From NCBI GenBank assembly GCA_030998225.1, contig JAPYXD010000047.1, positions 186,001-250,000 of the forward strand: 64,000 bases of DNA, written 5' to 3'. The notes beneath the pieces are model-generated. The model searched no databases. It was given only the letters and a program-made list of their open reading frames with translations, and was not told the DNA's origin. Positions 19,181 to 31,400 of the stretch are shown piece after piece. Each line of letters opens with the position of its first letter. The first letter of the stretch is position 1. The DNA comes from Diplolepis rosae (lineage: Eukaryota > Arthropoda > Insecta > Hymenoptera > Diplolepididae). Both the position numbers and the translations under genes were made by a program.

Positions 19181-19508
19181 GAAGTATACTTCTTACACAT
19201 TTGAATTCTACCGCGTTAGTCGAGTAGGTGAGGTAGAGAACTGGTAAACAGAACAAAAGCTGAGAGCAATATTAAAAGTTAAAGCAAGTGGTTAAAAATA
19301 ATTTGTGATCTGTGAGAGACAAGATTGTAATCAATAAACATTGAATGTTGTTTCTCATTTTTACAGGTTTGTAAATTACTTTATTAGTAAGTTGTAAATA
19401 CTGTAAATAGCCTTATAATATAATAAATCTCATTTTTACAGAGAAACGTTTCAGTTTGTTGTTGAATTAATCTCGCCCCAGATTAACAATAAATAAATAA
19501 CATATTAT
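19179..19508 (+). repeat. 3' LTR of the gypsy element
   Basis: About 330 bp, nearly identical to the 5' LTR except for the missing segment of about 30 bp. It starts at the same 18-bp palindrome (19178-19195) and ends ATAACATATTAT. Confidence 0.92.
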
Positions 19509-19719
19509 ATTCATATAATTTATGTGAGGAATCTATTATTTTGTACTTAAGTACGTCTGGTTGAAAGATATCGATATAAGATTTAATATGATATTTTTCA
19601 GAAAAAAGACGAACTTTTGAAATTGGTTAAAAAAAAATCCCTGAAGAATGAGAAAGTTGTAAGTCTCTGAAGTATTTTTCTGCTCTGGAGAAAAGGAGTG
19701 GAATTAAAATTAAATACAT
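19509..19719 (-). pseudogene. N-terminal piece of the F-like env relic
   Basis: Starts at an ATG (19717-19719) followed by a hydrophobic run of about 11 residues that would serve as a signal peptide. It then shows the SSGIFF step and a YIDI motif found near the N-terminus of insect errantivirus envelope proteins. An in-frame TAA at 19627-19629 (codon 31) falls in an A/T run. The frame continues to the junction with the gypsy 3' LTR, and the matching continuation lies beyond the other LTR at 14546. Orientation and order show that the gypsy element landed inside this older gene. It is non-functional as it stands. Confidence 0.7.
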
Positions 19720-19808
19720 TCTGGATGCTAGTTGATTAACGAAATTCATTAGGCTTCTCGGAAGGCTAAAAAATGAAAGTAGGATCAATATTGGATAAAA
19801 TAGGATGT

Positions 19809-20057
19809 TTACATGTGGTTGGATTTAGGTCTAGAAGTTTTTTGGAAAAAAGGGGAAAATAGTCTACTAAATGTTGAGGAGTTTCTAGGTGGAACTGGAG
19901 GGGGAAATTGGGTTGATTTGTCAACTTTCAAAATATTTTTTCTACGGCACTCTTTTGTAGCATGCATTTGAGTGTTACACAATCTACAGGAATTTTCACA
20001 TGGTATTAATTTTGGTCTTGGATCGGTTTGAATACTTTGATTTTTTGTTTTTTGCAT
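19809..20057 (-). pseudogene. gag-like fragment with a CCHC zinc knuckle
   Basis: An 82-codon frame containing CRLCNTQMHATKEC, which is Cys-x2-Cys-x4-His-x4-Cys, the exact retroviral nucleocapsid knuckle. It is followed by a basic stretch and a proline run (PPPVPP) as often seen near the end of gag. It lies 90 bp upstream of the env relic on the same strand, so both probably come from one errantivirus-like insertion. No pol lies between them. The upstream sequence (20058-20330) has protein-like pieces in shifting frames that could be the rest of gag, but I cannot confirm it. A single knuckle is also found in some host proteins, so the retroviral origin rests on context. Confidence 0.55.
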
Positions 20058-20733
20058 TTTTTTATCATCATAATTATAAAAATTTTCGTCTCAGAGATCG
20101 TATGATCTCATTAGTAGTAACATTATTTTTAATGCTGTCCTCCCGAGTCGAAGTTCTTGCCTTCTCTATGCCCTCGCTACACTTTCTATTTAAAAAATCG
20201 AGTGTTTGGCGAGTGTGGAGCGAATATTATGTAGCAAATTCTCGAAAAACTGAAGGTGAATAGTTTACAAGTTCAATGCAGAGAAGAACGAATACGAAAG
20301 GATAGTGAAACGAGAGCGAAGTTATATTGAAAATTAGAATTCCAAGATCAGAAAATTTAGAATTCGACAAGGTATTATTAATTATTTGGGGCAGATGTAT
20401 ATAGTTGCAATGAGTAATATGCATATGGGACATTCTTATATTTTTGTAGCTTCCTTTTAATAAATTAACCAACACGTATAACGGGATTTGAAAAAAAACA
20501 TTTTTTTTTGAGAGATATATTAATTTAAACTTTTGATAAAATTGGATAAAATGCTAAATTCTCTTATACTTAGAATTCATTCTTTCCGGTTGAAATAATC
20601 AAATCGATTTTGGGTTTGTTTCATTTTCTAGCTTGTTACGTTAGGTATTCAGATAAATAATTTTATAAATTTTATTTTGTTAATTAACTACAGATATGGA
20701 CAATTTAATTGTTTAAACAATTTTTTCATGTTT
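20058..20733. other. Decayed sequence between gag-like relic and satellite; no confirmed gene
   Basis: Minus-strand frames at about 20090-20330 may be frameshifted gag. A frame at 20227-20475 has no recognisable domain. From 20480 on the sequence is A+T-rich with A and T runs and stops in all frames. The satellite begins abruptly at about 20734, with no transition zone of degraded monomers. Confidence 0.4.
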
Positions 20734-22139
20734 GCCAGCATGTGGACTCCATACTGGGGCATTACAATACTAGTACCGCGCCAACGCTCGACATGAATCC
20801 CTCAGTCAGCCTCTAGACAGCATTTGGACTCCATACTGGGGCAGTACTATACTAGTACCGTGCCAACGCTCGACATGAATGCCTCAGTCAGCCTCTAGAC
20901 AGCATTTGGACTCCATACTGGGGCAGTACTACACCAGTACCGTGCCAACGCTGGGCATAAATACCTCAGTCAGCCTCTAGACAGCATTTGGACTCCATAC
21001 AGGGGCAGTACTACACTAGTACCGCGCCAACGCTCGGCATAAATCCCTAAGTCGGCTTCTGGCCAGCATTTGGACTCCATACTGGGGCATTACTATACTA
21101 GTAACGCGCCAACGCTCGACATGAATCACTCCGTCAGCCTCTAGACAGCATTTGGATTCCATACTGGGGCAGTACTACACCACTACCGTGCCAACGCTGG
21201 GCATAAATCTCTCAGTCAGCCCCTAGACAGCATTTGGACTCCTTACTGGGGCAGTACTATACCAGTACAGTACCAACGCTCGACATGAATCCCTCAGTCA
21301 GCTTCTAGCCGGCATGAGGACTACATACTGGGGCAGTACTAAACTAGTACCGCGCAAACGCTTGGCATAAATCCCTCAGTCGGCCTCTAGACAGCATTTG
21401 GACTCCATACAGGGGCAGTACTACACTAGTACCGCGCCAACGCTCGGCATAAATCCCTAAGTCGGCTTCTGGCCAGCATTTGGACTCCATACTGGGGCAG
21501 TATTACACTAGTACCGCGCGAACGCTTGGCATAAATCCCTCAGTCGGCCACTAGACAGCATTTGAACTCCATACTGGGGCAGTACTACACCACTACCGTG
21601 CCAACGCTGGGCATAAATCTCTCAGTCAGCCTCTAGACAGCATTTGGACTCCTTACTGGGGCAGTACTATACCAGTACAGTACCAACGCTCGACATGAAT
21701 CCCTCAGTCAGCCTCTAGCCGGCATGAGGACTCCATACTGGGGCAGTACTACACTAGTACCGCGCAAACGCTTGGCATAAATCCCTCAGTCGGCCTCTAG
21801 ACAGCATTTGAACTCCATACTGGGGCAGTACTACACCAGTACCGTGCCAAAGCTGGTCATAAATCCCTCAGTCAGCCTCTAGACAGCATTTGGACTCCAC
21901 ACTGGGGCAGTACTACACCAGTACCGTGCCAAAGCTGGTCATAAATCCCTCAGTCAGCCTCTAGACAGCATTTGGAATCCGTGCTGGGGCATTACTATAC
22001 TAGTAACGCGCCAACGCTCGACATGAATCACTCCGTCAGCCTCTAGACAGCATTTGGATTCCATACTGGGGCAGTACTACACCAGTACCGTGCCAACGCT
22101 GGGCATAAATCCCTCAGTCAGCCTCTAGACAGCATTTGG

Positions 22140-23460
22140 ACTCCATACTGGGGCAGTACTACACCAGTACCGAGCGAGCGCTCGGCATAAATCCCTAAGT
22201 CCGCTTCTAGCCAGCATCTGGACTCCATACTGGGGCATTACTATACTAGTACCGCGCCAACGCTCGAAATGAATCCCTCAACCAGCCTCTAGACAGCATT
22301 TGGACTCCATACTGGGCCAGTACTACACCAGTACCGCGCGAGCGCTCGACATGAATCCCTCAGTCAGCCTCTAGACAGCATTTGGACTCCATACTGGGCA
22401 GTACTACACCAGTACCGCGCGAGCGCTCGGCATAAATCCCTAAGTCGGCTTCTAGCCAGCATTTGGACTCCATACTGGGGCATTACTATACTAGTACCGC
22501 GCCAACGCTCGACATGAATCCCTCAGTCAGCCTCTAGACAGCATTTGGACTCCATACTGGGGCAGTACTACACCAGTACCGCGCGAGCGCTCGACATGAA
22601 TCCCTCAGTCAGCCTCTAGACAGCATTTGGACTCCATACTGGGGCAGTACTACACCAGTACCGCGCGAGCGCTCGACATGAATCCCTCAGTCAGCTTCTG
22701 GCCGGCATTTGGACTACATACTGGGGCAGAACTACACTAGTACCGCGCAAACGCTTGGCATAAATCCCTCAGTCGGCCTCTAGACAGCATTTGAACTCCA
22801 TACTGGGGCAGTACTACACCAGTACCGTGCCAAAGCTGGGCATAAATCCCTCAGTCAGCATCTAGACAGCATTTGGACTCCACACTGGGGCAGTACTACA
22901 CCAGTACCGTGCCAACGCTAGGCATAAATCCCTCAGTCAGCCTCTAGACAGCATTTGGACTCCATACTGGGGCAGTACCTTACTAGTACCGTGCCAACGC
23001 TCGACATGAATCCCTCAGTCAGCCTTTAGTCAGCATTTGGACTCCATACTGGGGCAGTACTACACCACTACCGTGCCAACGCTGGGCATAAATCTCTCAG
23101 TCAGCCTCTAGACTGCATTTGGACTCCTTACTGGGGCAGTACTATACCAGTACCGTGCCAACGCTAGACATGAATCTCTCAGTCAGCCTCTAGACAGCAT
23201 TTGGACTCCATGCTGGGGCATTACTATACTAGTACGGCGCAAACGCTTGGCATAAATCCCTCAGTCGGCCTCTAGACAGCATTTGGACTCCATACTGGGG
23301 CAGTACTACACTAGTACCGCGCGAACGCTGGGCATAAATCCCTCAGTCAGCCTCTATACAGCATTTGACTCCATACTGGGGCAGTACTACACTAGTACCG
23401 CGCGAACGCTTGGCATAAATCCCTCAGTCGGCCTCTAGACAGCATTTGAACTCCATACTG
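22140..23460. repeat. First copy of a 24-monomer higher-order unit
   Basis: This block recurs at about 24106-25426 with an offset of 1966 bp. The marker CGAGCGAGCG is at 22171 and 24137, and the tract CCTCTATACAGCATTTGACT is at 23351 and 25317. The shared order of rare variants shows duplication of a whole block of about 24 monomers. Part of it recurs again from about 32041 (marker at 32086) to about 32770. Confidence 0.8.
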
Positions 23461-24105
23461 GGGCAGTACTATACTAGTACCGCGCCAACGCTCGACATGA
23501 ATCCCTCAGTCAGCCTCTAGACAGCATTTGGACTCCATACTGGGGCAGTACTACACTAGTACCGCGCCAACGCTCGGCGTAAATCCCTCAGTCAGCCTCT
23601 AGACAGCATTTGGACTCCATACTGGGGCAGTACTATACCAGTACAGTACCAACGCTCGACATGAATCCCTCAGTCAGCTTCTAGCCGGCATGAGGACTAC
23701 ATACTGGGGCAGTACTACACTAGTACCGCGCGAACGCTTGGCATAAATCCCTCAGTCGGCCTCTAGACAGCATTTGAACTCCATACTGGGGCAGTACTAC
23801 ACCAGTACCGTGCCAAAGCTGGTCATAAATCCCTCAGTCAGCCTCTAGACAGCATTTGGACTCCACACTGGGGCAGTACTACACCAGTACCGTGCCAACG
23901 CTGGGCATAAATCCCTCAGTCAGCCTCTAGACAGCATTTGGACTCCATGCTGGGGCATTACTATACTAGTAACGCGCCAACGCTCGACATGAATCACTCA
24001 GTCAGCCTCTAGACAGCATTTGGACTCCATACTGGGGCAGTACTACACCACTACCGTGCCAACGCTGGGCATAAATCCCTCAGTCAGCCTCTAGACAGCA
24101 TTTGG

Positions 24106-25426
24106 ACTCTATACTGGGGCAGTACTACACCAGTACCGAGCGAGCGCTCGGCATAAATCCCTAAGTCCGCTTCTAGCCAGCATCTGGACTCCATACTGGG
24201 GCATTACTATACTAGTACCGCGCCAACGCTCGAAATGAATCCCTCAACCAGCCTCTAGACAGCATTTGGACTCCATACTGGGCCAGTACTACACCAGTAC
24301 CGCGCGAGCGCTCGACATGAATCCCTCAGTCAGCCTCTAGACAGCATTTGGACTCCATACTGGGCAGTACTACACCAGTACCGCGCGAGCGCTCGGCATA
24401 AATCCCTAAGTCGGCTTCTAGCCAGCATTTGGACTCCATACTGGGGAATTAATATACTAGTACCGCGCGAGCGCTCGACATGAATCCCTCAGTCAGCCTC
24501 TAGACAGCATTTGGACTCCATACTGGGGCAGTACTACACCAGTACCGCGCGAGCGCTCGACATGAATCCCACAGTCAGCCTCTAGACAGCATTTGGACTC
24601 CATACTGGGGCAGTACTACACCAGTACCGCGCGAGCGCTCGACATGAATCCCTCAGTCAGCTTCTGGCCGGCATTTGGACTACATACTGGGGCAGAACTA
24701 CACTAGTACCGCGCAAACGCTTGGCATAAATCCCTCAGTCGGCCTCTAGACAGCATTTGAACTCCATACTGGGGCAGTACTACACCAGTACCGTGCCAAA
24801 GCTGGGCATAAATCCCTCAGTCAGCATCTAGACAGCATTTGGACTCCACACTGGGGCAGTACTACACCAGTACCGTGCCAACGCTAGGCATAAATCCCTC
24901 AGTCAGCCTCTAGACAGCATTTGGACTCCATACTGGGGCAGTACCTTACTAGTACCGTGCCAACGCTCGACATGAATCCCTCAGTCAGCCTTTAGTCAGC
25001 ATTTGGACTCCATACTGGGGCAGTACTACACCACTACCGTGCCAACGCTGGGCATAAATCTCTCAGTCAGCCTCTAGACTGCATTTGGACTCCTTACTGG
25101 GGCAGTACTATACCAGTACCGTGCCAACGCTAGACATGAATCTCTCAGTCAGCCTCTAGACAGCATTTGGACTCCATGCTGGGGCATTACTATACTAGTA
25201 CGGCGCAAACGCTTGGCATAAATCCCTCAGTCGGCCTCTAGACAGCATTTGGACTCCATACTGGGGCAGTACTACACTAGTACCGCGCGAACGCTGGGCA
25301 TAAATCCCTCAGTCAGCCTCTATACAGCATTTGACTCCATACTGGGGCAGTACTACACTAGTACCGCGCGAACGCTTGGCATAAATCCCTCAGTCGGCCT
25401 CTAGACAGCATTTGAACTCCATACTG
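24106..25426. repeat. Second copy of the 24-monomer higher-order unit
   Basis: Near-identical to 22140-23460, including its rare variants, at a constant offset of 1966 bp. Confidence 0.8.
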
Positions 25427-28400
25427 GGGCAGTACTACACTAGTACCGTGCCAACGCTCGACATGAATCCCTCAGTCAGCCTCTAGACAGCATTTGGACT
25501 CCATGCTGGGGCAGTACTACACTAGTACCGCGCCAACGCTCGGCATAAATCCCTAAGTCGGCTTCTGGCCAGCATTTGGACTCCATACTGCGCCAGTACT
25601 ACAATAGTACCGCGCGAACTCTGGGCATAAATCCCTCAGTCAGCCTCTAGCCAGCATTTGGACTCCATACTGGGTCATCACTATACCAGTACCGTGCCAA
25701 CGCTGGGCATAAATCCCTCAGTCAGCCTCTAGACAGCATTTGGACTCCATGCTGGGGCATTACTATACTAGTAACGGGCCAACGCTCGACATGAATCCAT
25801 CAGTCAGCATCTAGCCAGCATTTGGACTCCATACTGGGCCAGTACTACTCTAGTACCGCGCGAATTCTGGGCATAAATCCCTCAGTCAGCCTCTAGCCAG
25901 CATTTGGACTCCATACTGGGGCAGTACTATACCAGTACCGTGCCAACGCTCGACATGAATCCCTCAGTCAGCTTCAAGCCGGCATTTGGACTACATACTG
26001 GGGCAGAACTACACTAGTACCGCGCCAACGCTCGACATCAATCCCTCAGTCAGCCTCTAGACAGCATTTGGACTCCACACTGGGGCAGTACTACACCAGT
26101 ACCGTGCCAACGCTAGGCATAAATCCCTCAGTCAGCCTCTAGACAGCATTTGGACTCCATACTGGGGCAGTACCTTACTAGTACCGTGCCAACGCTCGAC
26201 ATGAATCCCTCAGTCAGCCTCTAGCCAGCATTTGGACTCCATACTGGGGCAGTACTACACTAGTACCGCGCGAACGCTTGGCATAAACCCCTAAGTCTGC
26301 TTCTAGCCAGCATTTGGACTCCATACTGGGGCAGTACTACACTTGTACCGCGCGAACGCTTGGCATAAATCCCTCAGTCGACTTCTAGACAGCATTTGAA
26401 CTCCATACTGGGGCAGTACTACACCAGTACCGTGCCAACGCTGGGCATAAATCCCTCAGTCAGCCTCTAGACAGCATTTGGACTCCATACAGGGGCGGAA
26501 CTACACTAGTACCGTGCCAACGCTCGGCATAAATCCCGAAGTCGGCTTCTAACCAGCATTTGGACTCCATACTGGGGCAGTACTACACCAGTACTGCGCC
26601 AACGCAACGCTCGGCATAAATCCCTAAGTCGGCTTCTAGACACTATTTGAACTCCATACTGGGGCAGTACTACACCAGTACCGTGCCAACGCTGGGCATA
26701 AATCCCTAAGTCAGCTTCTAGCCAGCATTTGGACTCCATACGGGGGCAGTACTATACTAGTACCGTGCCAACGCTTGGCATAAACCCCTAAGTCGGCTTC
26801 TAGCCAGCATTTGGACTCCATACTGGGGCAGTACTACACCAGTACCGCGCGAGCGCACGGCATAAATCCCTAAGTCGGCTTCTAGCCAGCATTCGACTCC
26901 ATACTGGGGCAGTACTTCACGTGCCCCGCGCCATCGCTCGACATGAATCCCTAAGTCGGCTTCTAGCCAGCATTTCGACTCCATACTGCGGCATTACTAT
27001 ACTAGTACCGCGCCAACGCTCGACATGAATCCCTCAGTCAGCCTCTAGACAGCATTTGACTCCATACTGGGGCAGTACTACACCAGTACCGTGCACACGC
27101 TGGGCATAAATCCTTCAGTCAACCTCTAGACAGCATTTGGACTCCACTCTGGGGCAGTACTACAACAGTACCGTGCCAAAGCTGGGCATAAATCCCTCAT
27201 TCAGCCTCTAGACAGCATTTGGACTCCATACGGGGGCAGTACTATACTAGTACCGTGCCAACGCTTGGCATAAACCCCTAAGTCGGCTTCTAGCCAGCAT
27301 TTGGACTCCATACTGGGGCAGTACTACACCAGTACCGCGCGAGCGCACGGCATAAATCCCTAAGTCGGCTTCTAGCCAGCATTCGACTCCATACTGGGGC
27401 AGTACTACACGAGTCCCACGCCAACGCTCGACATGAATCCCTCAGTCAGCCTCTAGACAGCATTTGACTCCATACTGTGGCAGTACTACACCAGTACCGT
27501 GCACACGCTGGGCATAAATCCTTCAGTCAACCTCTAGACAGCATTTGGACTCCACTCTGGGGCAGTACTACAACAGTACCTTGCCAAAGCAGGGCATAAA
27601 TCCCTCAGTCGGCCTCTAGACAGCATTTGAACTCCATACTGGGGCAGTACTACACCAGTACCGTGCCAACGCTGGGCATAAATCCCTCAGTCAGCCTCTA
27701 GACAGCATTTGGACTCCATACGGGGGCAGTACTATACTAGTACCGGGCCAACGCTTGGCATAAATCCCTAAGTCGTCTTCTAGCCAGAATTTGGTTTCCA
27801 TACTCGGCAGTACTGCACCAGTACCGCGCCAGCGGCCGGCATGAATCCCTCAGTCGGCTTCTAGCCAGCACTTAGACTCCATACTGGGGCAGTACTACAC
27901 CAGTACCGCGCGAGCGCTCGACATGAATCCCTCAGTCAGCCTCTAGACAGCATTTGGACTCCATACTGGGGCAGTACTACACCAGTACCGTGCCAACGCT
28001 CGACATGAATCCCTCAGTCAGCGTCAAGCCAGCATTTGGACTCCATACTGGGGCAGTACTACACTAGTACCGCGCCAACGCTTGGCATAAACTCCTAAGT
28101 CTGCTTCTAGCCAGCATTTGGACTCCATACTGGGGCAGTACTACACCAGTACCGCGCGAGCGCTCGGCATAAATCCCTAAGTCGGCTTCTAGCCAGCATT
28201 TGGACTCCATACTGGGCCAGTACTACTCTAGTACCGCGCGAATTCTGGGCATAAATCCCTCAGTCAGCCTCTAGCCAGCATTTGGACTCCATACTGGGGC
28301 AGTACTATACCAGTACCGTGCCAACGCTCGACATGAATCCCTCAGTCAGCTTCAAGCCGGCATTTGGACTCCATACTGGGGCAGTACTATACCAGTACCG

Positions 28401-31400
28401 TGCCAACGCTCGACATGAATCCCTCAGTCAGCTTCAAGCCGGCATTTGGACTACATACTGGGGCAGAACTACACTAGTACCGCGCAAACGCTTGGCCTAA
28501 ATCCCTCAGTCGGCCTCTAGACAGCATTTGATGTCCATACTGGGGCAGTACTACACCAGTACCGTGCCAAAGCTGGGCATAAATCCCTCAGTCAGCCTCT
28601 AGACAGCATTTGGACTCCACACTGGGGCAGTACTACACCAGTACCGTGCCAACGCTGGGCATAAATACCTCAGTCAGCCTTTAGTCAGCATTTGGACTCC
28701 ATACTGGGGCACTACCTTACTAGTACCGTGCCAACGCTCGACATGAATCCCTCAGTCAGCCTCTAGCCAGCATTTGGTATCCATACTGGGGCAGTACTAC
28801 ACTTGTACCGCGCGAACGCTTGGCATAAACCCCTAAGTCTGCTTCTAGCCAGCATTTGGTATCCATACTGGGGCAGTACTACACTTGTACCGCGCGAACG
28901 CTTGGCATAAATCCTTCAGTCGGCTTCTAGACTGCATTTGAACTCCATACTGGGGCAGTACTATACTAGTACCGCGCCAACGCTCGACATGAATCCCTCA
29001 GTCAGCCTCTAGACAGCATTTGGACTCCATGCTGGGGCAGTACTATACTAGTACCGCGCCAACGCTCGGCATAAACCCCTAAGACGGTTTTTAGCCAGCA
29101 TTTGGACTACATACTGGGGCAGAACTACACTAGTACCGCGCAAACGCTTGGCATAAATCCCTCAGTCGGCCTCTAGACAGCATTTGAACTCCATACTGGG
29201 GCAGTACTACACCAGTACCGTGCCAAAGCTGGTCATCAATCCCTCAGTCAGCCTCTAGGCAGCATTTGGACTCCACACTGGGGCAGTACTACACCAGTAC
29301 CGTGCCAAAGCTGGGCATAAATCCCTCAGTCAGCCTTTAGTCAGCATTTGGACTCCATACTGGGGCAGTACTATACTAGTACCGCGCCAACGCTCGACAT
29401 GAATCCCTCAGTCAGCCTCTAGCCAGCATTTGGTATCCATACTGGGGCAGTACTACACTTGTACCGCGCGAACGCTTGGCATAAATCCTTCAGTCGGCTT
29501 CTAGACTGCATTTGGACTCCATACTGGGGCAGTACTATACTAGTACCGCGCCAACGCTTGGCATAAACCCCTAAGTCGGCTTCTAGCCAGCATTTGGACT
29601 CCATACTGGGGCAGTACTACACCAGTACCGCGCGAGCGCACGGCATAAATCCCTCAGACGGCTTCTAGACAGCATTTGAACTCCATGCTGGGGCAGTACT
29701 ACAACAGTACCGTGCCAAAGCTGGGCATAAATCCCTCATTCTGCTTATAGACAGCATTTGTACTCCATACTGGTGCAGTACTATACTAGTACCGTGCCAA
29801 CGCGTGGCATAAACCCCTAAGTCGGCTTCTAGCCAGCATTTGGACTCCATACTGGGGCAGTACTACACCAGTACCGCGCGAGCGCACGGCATAAATCCCT
29901 AAGTCGGCTTCTAGCCAGCATTCGACTCCATACTGGGGCAGTACTACACGAGCCCCGCGCCAACGCTCGACATGAATCCCTAAGTCGGCTTCTAGCCAGC
30001 ATTTCGACTCCATACTGCGGCATTACTATACTAGTACCGCGCCAACGCTCGACATGAATCCCTCAGTCAGCCTCTATACAGCATTTGTACTCCATGTTGG
30101 GGCATTACTACACCAGTACCGTTCACACGCTGGGCATAAATCCTTCAGTCAACCTCTAGACAGCATTTGGACTCCACTCTGGGGCAGTACTACAACAGTA
30201 CCGTGCCAAAGCTGGGCATAAATCCCTCATTCAGCCTCTAGACAGCATTTGGACTCCATACGGGGGCAGTACTATACTAGTACCGTGCCAACGCTTGGCA
30301 TAAACCCCTAAGTCGGCTTCTAGCCAGCATTTGGACTCCATACTGGGGCAGTACTACACCAGTACCGCGCGAACGCACGGCATAAATCCCTAAGTCGGCT
30401 TCTAGCCAGCATTCGACTACATACTGGGGCAGTACTACACGAGTACCGCGCCAACGCTCGACATGAATCCCTAAGTCGGCTTCTAGCCAGCATTTGGGCT
30501 CCATACTGGGGCATTACTATACTAGTACCACGCCAAAGCTCGACATGAATCCCTCAGTCAGCCTCTATACAGCATTTGGACTCCATACTGGGGCAGTACT
30601 ACAACAGTACCGTGCCAAAGCTGGGCATAAATTCCTCATTCAGCTTCTGGCCGGCATTTGGACTCCATACAGGGGCAGTACTACACTAGTACCGCGCAAA
30701 CGCTCGGCATAAATACCTCAGTCAGCTTCTATACAGCATTTGTACTCCATATTGGGGCAGTACTACACCAGTACCGTGCACATGCTGGGCATAAATCCTT
30801 CAGTCAACCTCTAGACAGCATTTGGACTCCACTCTGGGGCAGTACTATAACAGTACCGTGCCAAAGCTGGGCATAAATCCCGCACTCAGCCTCTAGACAG
30901 CATTTGGAATCCATACAGGGGCAGTACTATACTAGTACCGTGCCAACGCTTGGCATAAACCCGTAAGTCGGCTTCTAGCCAGCATTTGGACTCCATACTG
31001 GGGCACTACTACATCAGTACCGCGCGAGCGCACGGCATAAATCCCTAAGTCGGCTTCTAGCCAGCATTCGACTCCATACTGGCGCAGTACTACACGAGTC
31101 CCGCGCCAACGCTCGAAATGAATCCCTAAGTCGGCTTCTAGACAGCATTTGGACTCCACACTGGGGCAGTAATAAACTAGTACCGCGCCAACGCTCGACA
31201 TGAATACCTCAGTCAGCCTCAAGCCAGCATTTGTACTCCATACTGGGGCAGTACTACACCAGTACCGTGCCAACGCTGGGCATAAATCCCTCAGTCAGCC
31301 TCTAGACAGCATTTGGACTCCATACAGGGGCAGTACTACACTAGTACCGCGCCAACGCTCGGCATAAATCCCTAAGTCGGCTTCTGGCCAGCATTTGGAC

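Larger units (their letters stand above)
14551..19508 (+). mobile_element. Full-length Ty3/gypsy LTR retrotransposon, inactive
   Basis: Two LTRs (14551-14910 and 19179-19508) enclose gag, protease, RT-RNase H and integrase in Ty3/gypsy order, with no env. The outer flanks share ATTCATAT-type sequence, so a short target duplication of about 4-6 bp is present, although A/T ambiguity hides its exact limits. The LTRs are nearly identical apart from an extra segment of about 30 bp in the 5' copy, so insertion was fairly recent. It lies inside, and antisense to, an older env relic. Pol is disabled by TGA at 17251-17253, TAA at 18446-18448 and a frameshift near 18192-18199. A primer-binding site just after the 5' LTR was not assigned to a tRNA. 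Confidence 0.95.
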
